A stretch of DNA of 64,000 bases from Pseudomonas viridiflava (GTDB lineage Bacteria > Pseudomonadota > Gammaproteobacteria > Pseudomonadales > Pseudomonadaceae): NCBI RefSeq assembly GCF_900591205.1, contig NZ_UUPU01000064.1:62001-126000 (forward strand), given 5' to 3'. Below are positions 8,520 through 16,618 of this stretch, piece by piece. The notes beneath the pieces are model-generated. The model saw only the letters and a program-made list of their open reading frames with translations. It searched no databases and was not told the origin of the DNA. The position numbers and the translations under genes were made by a program. The first letter of the stretch is position 1, and each line of letters starts with the position of its first letter.

Positions 8520-9153
8520 CACCCATGGCTTGCAGCGCCTGCGCCAGCCCGGCGCAGGCGCTGGTAAGCGGCGTCGGGCCTGCCGTTACTTGCACTGCGG
8601 CAGCGCTCATAGACGCCTGGCCCAACGCAACCTGTGTTGCACCTTCAACGTAGGCGGCATCGGCGGCCTTGGCGACAGTCGCCAGGTAAGCTTCGATATT
8701 GCCCGCCTTGAACAGGTCCCACGCCCCCGCAACCAGCCTCACATCGACGGTTGCGCCCGATTGCAGCGCAGCCCTTTGGAACAGCTGCGAGGTGGGCTCA
8801 AGCGTGGTTTGCAGCGCGCACAACACCACGATTTTGCCACCGCCCTGAACCGCTGAGACGGCCAGGGCCGCATCCGTTCGCAGAATCGGGATAGGGGTGG
8901 CGATGCTGTCAACCACCGGGCCCAGGGTCGAACACGTGAGCACCACGACATCGGCGTGCAAAGCAAGGGCAACCAGCGCCGCTGCGGTTGCCGCGGCGAT
9001 ATCGTCCGTCACATGGCCCGCGCTTTCGGCTGCGGCCAACAGGTCGGCACGAACTGCATGGTGCAGCACCTCGGGGCCGAGACCCAATGCGTTTGCCGCC
9101 GCGTCAAACACGCCGATGTTGCTGGCAGCGGTGTGCAGGCAGGCAATTCGCAT
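8476..9153 (-). CDS. Asp/Glu/hydantoin racemase-family protein
   Basis: A 225-residue protein of the Asp/Glu racemase superfamily: N-terminal MRIACLHTAASNIGVFDAAA, the first catalytic Cys in VVLTCSTLGPVVDS (about residue 76), and a repeat of the fold in the second half with ALGQASMSAA. The usual second Cys appears to be replaced, because that position reads GQASM; the nearest later Cys is in SACAGLAQAL. This may mean it is not a two-base racemase but a one-sided lyase or isomerase such as the maleate isomerase and decarboxylase relatives. Start at ATG 9153 with AGGA upstream. Confidence 0.78.
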   Translation of the reverse strand: MRIACLHTAASNIGVFDAAANALGLGPEVLHHAVRADLLAAAESAGHVTDDIAAATAAALVALALHADVVVLTCSTLGPVVDSIATPIPILRTDAALAVSAVQGGGKIVVLCALQTTLEPTSQLFQRAALQSGATVDVRLVAGAWDLFKAGNIEAYLATVAKAADAAYVEGATQVALGQASMSAAAVQVTAGPTPLTSACAGLAQALQAMGVSEAAQPSRATPAH

Positions 9154-9229
9154 AGGTTTTCCTGTGCTGAAAATGTGCGTCATGGCGCGTTAAGATGCCG
9201 CCCGCACTCAGCTTAATCAAGGACCGTTT

Positions 9230-9661
9230 ATGGCACTGATCATGGAACGCGTGGAACAGGCCCGCAACGGCGCCAACCATAAGGTTATCTGCCGCATGGC
9301 CTCGGGCTGGGCGGTGATGGGGGATGTGCAGTTTCTGCCCGGATACTGCCTGTTGCTGCCCGACCCGGTGGTGGCCAGCCTCAACGACCTGGACGCCGAA
9401 GCCCGGACCACCTACCTGCTGGATATGGCGCGCCTCGGCGATGCGGTGCTGCAAGCCACCGGCGCGCTGCGCATGAATTACGAGATCCTCGGCAATTCGG
9501 AGCCGGAGCTGCATTGCCATCTCTTCCCGCGCTACGCCTCGGAGCCGGACGACAAGCGCCGAATGCCCGCGTGGTTTTACGACTGGAAAAACGCGGTGCC
9601 TTATGCAGAAGCCGTGCATGGCGATCTGCGTAAGGCGATTGCGCACTGGTTGGCGGCCTGA
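9230..9661 (+). CDS. HIT-family nucleotide-binding protein
   Basis: A 143-residue histidine-triad protein. The catalytic loop reads ELHCHLFPRY (H95, H97, F99), so the third histidine of the HxHxH triad is replaced by Phe. N-terminal strands around GDVQFLPGYCLLLP and NYEILGNSEPELH fit the family. Canonical members hydrolyse dinucleoside polyphosphates or nucleoside phosphoramidates. AAGGA precedes the ATG. It is divergent from the racemase-like gene (76-bp gap) and 5 bp from the convergent aldo/keto reductase end. Confidence 0.85.
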   Translation: MALIMERVEQARNGANHKVICRMASGWAVMGDVQFLPGYCLLLPDPVVASLNDLDAEARTTYLLDMARLGDAVLQATGALRMNYEILGNSEPELHCHLFPRYASEPDDKRRMPAWFYDWKNAVPYAEAVHGDLRKAIAHWLAA

Positions 9662-9666
9662 CGCGC

Positions 9667-10533
9667 TCAGTCTGCGAATGCGTTCAGTTGCGCCAGCACC
9701 TCGTCCGTCAGTTGCAGTTCGGCGACGGCGAGGTTTTCATGCAAATGGGCGACCGAAGAGGTGCCGGGAATCAGCAGGATATTCGGTGAGCGGCGCAGCA
9801 ACCACGCCAGCGCCAGTTGCTTGGGTGTAACGCCCAGGCGCTCGGCAACGCTGGTCAATGTGGCTGACTGCAGCGGGGTAAAACCGCCCAGCGGGAAGAA
9901 CGGTACGTAGGCAATCGCGTCCTTGGCCAGGTCGTCGATCAAGGCGTTGTCGTGTTGATGCGCAATGTTGTACAGGTTCTGCACGCAAACGAATTTGATC
10001 AGGCTGCGGGCTTCGGCCACTTGTGTCGGGGTGACGTTGCTGATGCCGATATGTCGCACCAGGCCCTGATGTTGCAGTTCGGCCAGCGCGGTCAAAGACG
10101 CTTCGATCGAGCCTTCGCCCGGCCCCATCAGGTTGTACGCGCAGCGAAAATTGACCACGTCCAGCACGTCCAGCCCCAGGTTGCGCAAGTTGTCGTGTAC
10201 GGCCTGGGTCAGTTCTTCTTTGGAGGCGGCGGCATGCCATCCGCCTTCATTGTCGCGACGGGCTCCGATCTTGGTGACGAGGGTCAGATCGTCCCGGTAC
10301 GGGTGCAGCGCCTCTCGGATAATCTGGTTGGTGACGTGGGGCCCGTAGAAGTCGCTGGTATCAATATGGTTTACACCGGCTGCGACAGCCTCGCGCAGCA
10401 CGGCCAGCGCCGCTGTACGGTCCTTGGGCGGGCCGAACACATGCGGGCCTGCCAGTTGCATTGCGCCGTAGCCGATGCGGTTGACCTTGCGGTCGCCGAG
10501 GGTGAACGTACCGCCGTGTGCCAGGTTGCTCAT
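9667..10533 (-). CDS. pdxI: aldo/keto reductase, pyridoxal reductase (PdxI/YdbC) type
   Basis: A 288-residue (beta/alpha)8 NADPH-dependent reductase. The sequence follows E. coli YdbC (PdxI) closely by eye: GYGAMQLAGPHVFGPP, AGVNHIDTSDFYGPHVTNQ (catalytic Asp and Tyr), VTKIGARR (catalytic Lys), ISNVTPTQVAEA, and PGTSSVAHLHENLA for NADPH binding. PdxI reduces pyridoxal to pyridoxine in B6 turnover. Of the clustered starts, ATG 10533 has AAGG at the best distance; ATG 10539 is two codons upstream. It is divergent from a TetR gene with palindromes in the 72-bp gap. Confidence 0.83.
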   Translation of the reverse strand: MSNLAHGGTFTLGDRKVNRIGYGAMQLAGPHVFGPPKDRTAALAVLREAVAAGVNHIDTSDFYGPHVTNQIIREALHPYRDDLTLVTKIGARRDNEGGWHAAASKEELTQAVHDNLRNLGLDVLDVVNFRCAYNLMGPGEGSIEASLTALAELQHQGLVRHIGISNVTPTQVAEARSLIKFVCVQNLYNIAHQHDNALIDDLAKDAIAYVPFFPLGGFTPLQSATLTSVAERLGVTPKQLALAWLLRRSPNILLIPGTSSVAHLHENLAVAELQLTDEVLAQLNAFAD

Positions 10534-10571
10534 GACCATCGCCTTTGCTTCAGCTGAGTAAGCCTCTAATA

Positions 10572-10585
10572 TGAAGGAACCTTCA
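10572..10585. promoter_or_regulatory. operator candidate between pdxI and tetR
   Basis: Inverted repeat TGAAGG-aa-CCTTCA in the 72-bp divergent promoter. A second palindrome, TGGAAT-tcgc-ATTCCA, follows at 10591-10606 and runs into the tetR start codon. Either could be the binding site of the adjacent TetR protein. Confidence 0.6.
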
Positions 10586-10605
10586 GATTTTGGAATTCGC
10601 ATTCC

Positions 10606-11247
10606 ATGAGCACCGTCAAAGCGTCTTTGAAGCCCCGAAAATCAGCGGTTCAAGCACGGTCGGCCGCCACCGTCGAGGCGTTGCACCAGGCAACCCTTCA
10701 GGTTTTGACCCAGCAGGGTCTGGTGCGTTGTACCACCACCCGAGTGGCGGAGCGCGCCGGCATGTCGGTGGGCAGTGTCTATCAGTACTACCCCAATCGC
10801 GATGCGTTGCTCGCGGCCATTCTGGAAAAGCACCTGGTGCGGGTGGCCGAGACCGTTGAGGGCGTATGCGTTGAGCTGCAGCGCCGCTCGGTGGCCGAGA
10901 TGGCTGCCGGGCTGGTCACAACACTGCTGGCCGCCAAGTTGCGTGAACAGGCGGTGTCCACGGCGCTGTATGCGATTGCGGCCGAGCGGGGCGGGGCGCA
11001 GTTGGTCGCACGGATCAACACGCGTATGGTGAACGCGATTGCCGCCATGCTGGTGACGGCGTCCGATGCGCACTTTGAAGACCCAGCGCTGATCGCGGCG
11101 TTTTCGCTGAGTGCCATCGTGGGCCCGGTGCGTACCCTGCTTGAAGGTAACGCGCCGCCGGCGTTTGAAGCCGCGCTTGAGCAACAGACCACGTTGCTGT
11201 TGACGGCGTATCTGCAGGCCCATCACACCTCACTTCAAGGACGATAG
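10606..11247 (+). CDS. TetR-family transcriptional regulator
   Basis: A 213-residue regulator: basic N-terminal tail, then HTH VRCTTTRVAERAGMSVGSVYQYYPNRDALLAAIL (about 40-75) and a helical ligand domain ending LLTAYLQAHH. Divergent from the pyridoxal-reductase-like gene and followed after 6 bp by a Nudix gene, with which it is probably co-transcribed. Likely controls both units through the palindromes at its own start. Confidence 0.9.
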   Translation: MSTVKASLKPRKSAVQARSAATVEALHQATLQVLTQQGLVRCTTTRVAERAGMSVGSVYQYYPNRDALLAAILEKHLVRVAETVEGVCVELQRRSVAEMAAGLVTTLLAAKLREQAVSTALYAIAAERGGAQLVARINTRMVNAIAAMLVTASDAHFEDPALIAAFSLSAIVGPVRTLLEGNAPPAFEAALEQQTTLLLTAYLQAHHTSLQGR

Positions 11248-11253
11248 ATTCCG

Positions 11254-11712
11254 ATGCGTGAACGAAAGGCCGCACGACTGCTGGTGATCAGCCCCTCGCA
11301 CGAGGTGCTGCTGTTCAGGTTCGTCCATAAAGACGGTGCGTTGGCCGGTAAAAATTACTGGGCCACCCCTGGCGGTGGGGTTGAAGCCTTGGAGACGTTC
11401 GAGGCGGCTGCCATCCGTGAGCTGCGCGAAGAGACCGGTATTGAAGTGAGCGGCGTTGGCGCCTCCATTGCAGACCGCAGGTTCCCCATGATGCTGCCCA
11501 GCGGCGAAACAGTGCTGGCGGTCGAGCAGTTTTTTGTGGTTCACACCCCCAGCACCGTGCTGTCAAAAGCGGAGTGGACGCTGGAGGAGACCCAGGTGAT
11601 GGAGGACCACCGCTGGTGGTCTGCCCAGGCGCTGCAATCCACTGAGGAACAGGTATGGCCTGAAGCGCTCGCCGACATGCTGGTGCAAGCGGGTGTGTTC
11701 AGGCCGGTATGA
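11254..11712 (+). CDS. Nudix hydrolase
   Basis: A 152-residue protein with a complete Nudix box: GGGVEALETFEAAAIRELRE followed by ETGI (GX5EX7REUXEEXGU). The preceding YWATPGGG and flanking beta strands fit small NDP-X pyrophosphohydrolases. AAGGA lies upstream of the ATG. It follows the TetR gene by 6 bp. Substrate unknown; divalent metal would be bound by the Nudix glutamates. Confidence 0.9.
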   Translation: MRERKAARLLVISPSHEVLLFRFVHKDGALAGKNYWATPGGGVEALETFEAAAIRELREETGIEVSGVGASIADRRFPMMLPSGETVLAVEQFFVVHTPSTVLSKAEWTLEETQVMEDHRWWSAQALQSTEEQVWPEALADMLVQAGVFRPV

Positions 11713-11731
11713 CACGCTCGAGAATCTCGAC

Positions 11732-13279
11732 TCAGGGCCGGTAGCTTGGCAACTGCCGAAACGCCGCTGCGACGCGGTCGTTATCGGGAAGTGCGAGCAG
11801 CCGCCGGTACAGGTCGAGGAAGGTCGTACAGAGCTTTTCGGGGTCGCTGCTGCTTTTGCGCGGGCGCGCATAGACCTCGTAGGTCCCGGCTGGCGCGGCA
11901 GCGAACACCGCGTCCAGATCAGCCCGTGCGGACGCTGAGGGCGCAACATTCTGCGTGACCCCAACGGCGGCTTTGATCATTTCCCTGCCGGCGTCTTGCG
12001 CCGCCGTGAAAATCGGCTGGGGGATCTCCTGCCGGGTGTGGTAAGCCGCAGGGTAGAGCCCCGTGATATGCGCGGTGCAGTCCTGTGCGCTGCTCTCGTA
12101 GAGTGCCTGCAGCAATGCCACTTGGGTCCGCCAGAACTGCAGTAATTGCGGGTTGGGTGTCTTGCGCAGGTAGTCGTCCCCCAGCCAGGCATTGCGTTGC
12201 CGTACCTGCTCGCGGAATTGCGCGAAGGTCGCGGCGCTGTTCAACGCAGCCTGGGCCTCGGCTTTTTCACTCTGCAACTGCTCCGGCGCGACCTGTGCCA
12301 GCGTCTTGAACTGGAAGAATTTGAGCAGGTAGTTGTCCAGCATTCCGGGCTCCCGAAGCCTGACCAGGCGCGCATCGGTGAAGCGCTTTGCGTCCACGCT
12401 GTCGGTGATGATGTGCTCACGCTTGAGTTCCTGCGCATTCGGAAACCACATGTCCTGGGGACCGGTGGCCAACACTTTTGCGACAAAACCCTTGGACGCG
12501 CCGTAATGCAGCAGGGCATCGCGGTACTGATCCACCACCGCCGATGATTGTTCATGGGAGGCGAACAGCTTCGCGGCATGGAACCCCAATACGCCCTGGC
12601 TGCCCAGCAGTCGCTCCTTGCCGGCCATGAACATCAGCGCGCAGGCACTCATGCATTCGCCGTTGGTGAAGGTGGTGAGGCGCTTTTCTTCGATCAGCAT
12701 GGCCATGGCCCGTGCTTCGCCAAACAGCCCGCCACCGCTGTCCAGCTGGATAACCTTGACCGTCGGCTTAGCCGCCAGCGCCTGTTCCAACGCCGCCAGG
12801 CTGCCGGGCGCAATGCCGCCGCTGAATTCAAGCTCGGTTTCACTCAGCGGTGTGAGTCGATAAGACGCGAACGCGTTGGGGTTCAGCGCCAGTTGCAGGG
12901 CTGACTTAAGGGTGGGCACGAGCTCCACCATGGACACGCCGGTATGAATCACCCCTGCAATGATCAGTAGGCGAACCACCAGCACCCAGCGCTGCTTCCC
13001 ACCCCGTTGCTGGTGCAGCCTGGCGGAGCGCCACACCCCCACGCCTTGCCAGGTGGCCATGGCCAGGGTGAAGACCAGGAATACGGCGAGCAGGATCAGC
13101 AAGCTGGCAGGGCTTGGCGGGTAACGTATCAACAGGAAGTACAGCGGCGCCAATGCGAGCAGGACTAGCAGCCCGAGTAACACTTCATTGATCCAGAATG
13201 ATCGCGCCAGCGACAGCTCGCCACGCCAGTGGCGGGTGAAGTAGTTGGGGCGAGACTCGGGTACGGCGGCTTCTTCCAT
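11732..13279 (-). CDS. inner-membrane protein with ClpP/crotonase-like periplasmic domain (COG3904 type)
   Basis: A 515-residue protein. Three transmembrane segments lie at about 33-51, 57-77 and 99-117, followed by a domain resembling ClpP-fold serine peptidases: KVIQLDSGGGLFGEARAMA (oxyanion-hole glycines, 175-193), NGECMSACALMFMAGKERLL (putative nucleophile Ser211 next to two Cys) and GVLGFHAAK (His234), with D250 or nearby as third member. The C-terminal 250 residues are helical and unlike known domains. Topology would place the catalytic domain in the periplasm. It is convergent with the Nudix gene (19 bp). Function is unknown; catalytic status is inferred from motif only. Confidence 0.68.
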   Translation of the reverse strand: MEEAAVPESRPNYFTRHWRGELSLARSFWINEVLLGLLVLLALAPLYFLLIRYPPSPASLLILLAVFLVFTLAMATWQGVGVWRSARLHQQRGGKQRWVLVVRLLIIAGVIHTGVSMVELVPTLKSALQLALNPNAFASYRLTPLSETELEFSGGIAPGSLAALEQALAAKPTVKVIQLDSGGGLFGEARAMAMLIEEKRLTTFTNGECMSACALMFMAGKERLLGSQGVLGFHAAKLFASHEQSSAVVDQYRDALLHYGASKGFVAKVLATGPQDMWFPNAQELKREHIITDSVDAKRFTDARLVRLREPGMLDNYLLKFFQFKTLAQVAPEQLQSEKAEAQAALNSAATFAQFREQVRQRNAWLGDDYLRKTPNPQLLQFWRTQVALLQALYESSAQDCTAHITGLYPAAYHTRQEIPQPIFTAAQDAGREMIKAAVGVTQNVAPSASARADLDAVFAAAPAGTYEVYARPRKSSSDPEKLCTTFLDLYRRLLALPDNDRVAAAFRQLPSYRP

Positions 13280-13548
13280 GATTCGCGGTATTCCTGCGGG
13301 CGACGAGGGCAGGCGCGCAACATATCAGCCTTGGCGCGGGACTCAATAGGGTTTTGTGCGAAATACCGGGCCATTTGCTATTACACTGCCGCCCCGAATT
13401 TCAGCAAGGCGGCCAGTACCCACCGGGCCGTATCACATTCAACGGGTGAAAGGCTTCGCAGTGATCGAACACAACTCGGCGCCGGACAGTCAGGATTATT
13501 TGACTGGGAAGTCTCGGAAGCGGCTTTGCGGGGTTATCGCTGGCTGGG

Positions 13549-14895
13549 TCAGTAGTCGAAGCGGTCTATCAGCGGCGTGCCTCTGGAGCCTTCAAGGTAG
13601 ATGGAGCCATAATTTTCAAATGACTCGATATAGAAGGGCAGATATTCGGTCTCCAGCCAGTGTTTGGTGCCGTTAATATTCTTGATATAGCGTTGGAGGT
13701 CTGCGTCAGTAAAGGTGCCTTCTGGCAAGCCCCGCTCTTCACTGACGGCCTTTCGCAGCGCCAGGATTCTATCAATCGGGTCGGGATGAGTCTGAGAGCG
13801 GTTATGCTGGGGGTTGATGTAATGAGCAACCGAGTAGAACAGCTCCAACTGCAAAAAGTACAGGGTTGCCCCGTTCAGGACCGCTGAGCACTCATCGTCT
13901 CGATACGTCGCTTGCAAAATAGAGGCAGCATCGGCCTCAAACTCGTTCTTTTGCGAAGGGGTGTACCATTTGTGTGCGCCCTGGGACGTCGAGAAAAGAT
14001 GCTTGGGAGGGGTGCCGTGCGCTGACGATGATTCGTGGTGCCCCAGCAACGCATGGGCATATTCGTGGCCAATGATGAATTGAAGTTGATCCTTGACCAC
14101 CAGGTCGGCGACGAATTGGATTTCTTTGGGCAACTCTGCGCTCCTGGGGTCCAAGTCAAAATCCGGCGACTCGGTGAGCAGCATCGTACGGGATGCAATG
14201 ATGAGTGCTGAAAATTGATCATCTCTTGAAACACCGTACGCCTCACCAAACATGAAAACGTACATGTAAAAAAGGAAATGCTTCAGTTGCTCCGACAGCA
14301 CGACCAACTTGCCAAAGTCAGTCTTCAAGCAGTAACCATGTGGTTCTCGAGACAACGCAAACCCCGCTGGAATTGATTGGCAGGCTTGCGCCTTGTCCGC
14401 CGGCAGCTTGCGTAGATAACGGTGAAAGTCTGGCGCTCTGTAGTACCCGGTCAGGGACCAGTCGCCCTTATGCAGCGCACGACGTTTCAAGAAGACCCGC
14501 GTCAGCCTCGGATGGTCGGCAATATCTTCTGCCCTGATCTTGAGCAGCACGTCTTCAGCACAGGTTGGAGTTTCAATCCGCTTGATCTCTGCAAAGGAAC
14601 AGATGGGATAGTGAAAAGCGCCTTCCTCACTCAGGCCATCCAAGTCACTGAAAGGAAATACCGCCTGCAGGTGAATGATGTACTCATCTGATACGTACAG
14701 TGATTTGGCAGTGGCTTCGCGGTTGGGATGAGTTCGCAGATGCTCCGCGTATTGCTGTCTGAACTGTTGAAATTTCTCTCGATCTTTGGCGGGCGAGAGG
14801 ATTTCCGCCTTGACGAAATGCGTCTGCGTGTCGATCCCGAAATAGGACTCGTATATCGTGGCAATAGTGTCCCGGTCATACTTTTTTACTGCCAT
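13549..14895 (-). CDS. zinc metallopeptidase, M48-like, unknown role
   Basis: A 448-residue protein with the gluzincin motif HEYAH (H277, E278, H281), a downstream NEFEADAAS (third ligand Glu318, EXXAD pattern) and HPDPIDRI near 370-377, the set seen in M48-type peptidases. The N-terminal 200 residues match nothing I recognise. There is no signal peptide or clear membrane segment, so it is probably cytoplasmic, unlike HtpX. Start ATG 14895 has CAGGAG upstream; the frame is open 14 codons further. The 269 bp between it and the next gene downstream hold that gene's promoter and nothing else I can name. Confidence 0.7.
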   Translation of the reverse strand: MAVKKYDRDTIATIYESYFGIDTQTHFVKAEILSPAKDREKFQQFRQQYAEHLRTHPNREATAKSLYVSDEYIIHLQAVFPFSDLDGLSEEGAFHYPICSFAEIKRIETPTCAEDVLLKIRAEDIADHPRLTRVFLKRRALHKGDWSLTGYYRAPDFHRYLRKLPADKAQACQSIPAGFALSREPHGYCLKTDFGKLVVLSEQLKHFLFYMYVFMFGEAYGVSRDDQFSALIIASRTMLLTESPDFDLDPRSAELPKEIQFVADLVVKDQLQFIIGHEYAHALLGHHESSSAHGTPPKHLFSTSQGAHKWYTPSQKNEFEADAASILQATYRDDECSAVLNGATLYFLQLELFYSVAHYINPQHNRSQTHPDPIDRILALRKAVSEERGLPEGTFTDADLQRYIKNINGTKHWLETEYLPFYIESFENYGSIYLEGSRGTPLIDRFDY

Positions 14896-15084
14896 GGTCG
14901 CTCCTGCTATCCATTGCGTTGGGTTGGTTCTGGCCAATCGGGTAATCCTGGAACCGGTCTTTCACTGCAGTGTTGAACCCACTCGGGCCCCGCGCAATTA
15001 TTTGCGTTGCGCCGTGGTCAGCATGATCACATAAGCGCGAAACCTATCAGCCGCGTGCTGAGCACGGTTTTATGCACTTGGCGC

Positions 15085-15705
15085 TCAGCGCTTACTGAAC
15101 GCCAGCCGTGCGGCAAACAGCACAAAGATCACCCCGGTGGTGCGGTCCATCCACTGAATGACCGGCTCGCGGCGCAGGAACCCGGACAGTTGTTGCGTGG
15201 CGCCGATCAGTACCAGCGACCACACCAGCCCGAGCACCACGTGGATGCTGACCAGGCCAAAAGTCCAGCCCACCAGCGAATGGCCCTGGGGAATGAATTG
15301 CGGTAGGAACGACACGTAAAAAATTCCTACCTTGGGGTTCAGCACATTGCCCAGCAGGCCCTTGATAAACCAGTTGCCGCTGGTTTTGCCGTCCACCACG
15401 GCGGGCGCCAACGAGCGCCGCGGGCGCATCAGCATGTTCAGGCCAAGCCAGGCCAGGTAGGCGGCGCCGCAGTACTTGAGGAGGTTGAAGGCCACTTCCG
15501 ACAGTGCGATCAACGCGCCGAGGCCAAAGGCCACGGCAGCCCCCCACACCAGGCAGCCGGCGTTGATCCCCAGCGTGGCCTGCAGCGCCTGGCGTTTGCC
15601 TTCCACCGTGGCGGTCCTGAGGACCAAGGCCGTGTCGAGCCCAGGCGTGAGGGTGAGCAGGGTAGCGGCGAAGGTGAAGGCGAGGAGGTTGTCGGCGACG
15701 GACAT
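15085..15705 (-). CDS. LysE/RhtB-family exporter
   Basis: A 206-residue membrane protein with six hydrophobic segments and the family N terminus LTLTPGLDTALVLRTA, followed by GINAGCLVWGAAVAFGL and NPKVGIFYVSFLPQFI. Members export amino acids or related metabolites by proton exchange. ATG 15705 is chosen from the family alignment; ATGs at 15717 and 15720 are equally possible, because no start has a clear ribosome site. Confidence 0.87.
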   Translation of the reverse strand: MSVADNLLAFTFAATLLTLTPGLDTALVLRTATVEGKRQALQATLGINAGCLVWGAAVAFGLGALIALSEVAFNLLKYCGAAYLAWLGLNMLMRPRRSLAPAVVDGKTSGNWFIKGLLGNVLNPKVGIFYVSFLPQFIPQGHSLVGWTFGLVSIHVVLGLVWSLVLIGATQQLSGFLRREPVIQWMDRTTGVIFVLFAARLAFSKR

Positions 15706-15790
15706 GGGCGCAGGCATCATAAAAGGAAGAGCAGGGACGTTAGCGCAAGCAGAACCGCCCTGCAAACGGGCGGCCCTGTCTTTACCGCCG

Positions 15791-16303
15791 TTAATCGGCG
15801 GCTTCGACCCATTGGCAGTTGGTCAACGGCGTTCCACCCACGCGCAGGTAGTACGCATCCGGCGCCAGGACCCGCTCATGGGAGGTGCCTACCGGCCCCT
15901 CGTGGTAGCTCGTGAACAACTGGCCGTTGACGATTTCCCAGCGCACCGAGTAGTGCGCGGTGGAACGGTACAGCCAAAGGCGCGGGGCGGCACGGCACGA
16001 CAGGTAGTTACCATCTTGCATCTCAAGCTGCATTCGGTTGTCTTCGGTGGAGACATTCTTGAACTTGGCTTTATCGCCGTTGGACGGCGTTGCACTCATG
16101 TAGTCCCAAAAGCTCCAGCTGGCCTGGTTACCGACAAAATAGGCCCAACTGCTGTTTACCTTGCCATTGTCATCGGTGTAGTCGAGCTTGAGGTTGTACC
16201 ACTTGTTTTCCGGCAGGGCCTGGCTGGAGCCACGTGCAGGCAGGGGCGCGCCTTCAGGGATGAAGGGCTGGTCGTCTTTGGAAGGGATCGTTGATTCACT
16301 CAT
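15791..16303 (-). CDS. hypothetical protein, 170 aa
   Basis: I do not recognise this protein. It begins MSESTIPSKDDQPF with a polar, Pro-rich leader, then a beta-rich body with many aromatic residues (WAYFVGNQASWSFWDYMSA, NYLSCRAAPRLWLYRST, WEIVNGQLF). The alternation of short strands with Trp/Tyr suggests a beta-sandwich or lectin-like fold (inference only). There is no signal peptide. A strong TAAGGAG site sits before ATG 16303, so it is likely well translated. It stands alone, with the LysE gene 85 bp downstream. Confidence 0.75.
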   Translation of the reverse strand: MSESTIPSKDDQPFIPEGAPLPARGSSQALPENKWYNLKLDYTDDNGKVNSSWAYFVGNQASWSFWDYMSATPSNGDKAKFKNVSTEDNRMQLEMQDGNYLSCRAAPRLWLYRSTAHYSVRWEIVNGQLFTSYHEGPVGTSHERVLAPDAYYLRVGGTPLTNCQWVEAAD

Positions 16304-16618
16304 GGATTTACTCCTTAGCGGATTGATACAAGGGATCAATCGCCCGGGCCAAAGCCATAACTCGGAGGGGTAACGCAGGGGAGGATCGCGGGAATAATTC
16401 AGGTTGCGCCCTGTGCACAACTGCTTGGGCCTGTGCTACGACTTGGCGAGGATCACCAGCTTCCGTTACGGCTTGTCCTTCTCTCATCCATGACCTTGGT
16501 CACCAACGGCGTCAGCCGTCGGGGCGCTTTGCAAGGTTAGAACAAAGTGCCGGATTCGTCGAAAAAAAACACCAGCGGCGCCCGCCATACACGATGGCGG
16601 GCGCTGTTTGGCCAGCCG
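16304..16618. other. intergenic region with aer terminator
   Basis: About 315 bp without a gene. It holds the promoter of the 170-residue protein (including an imperfect TTGAT...ATCAA repeat at 16324-16340) and, near its right end, the intrinsic terminator of the chemoreceptor gene. Nothing else is recognised. Confidence 0.6.
16562..16605 (-). terminator. intrinsic terminator of aer
   Basis: Perfect 11-bp stem GCGCCCGCCAT / ATGGCGGGCGC with a 5-base loop (16578-16604), followed on the minus strand by TGGTG and a run of eight T. It lies 14 bp after the chemoreceptor stop. Confidence 0.85.
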
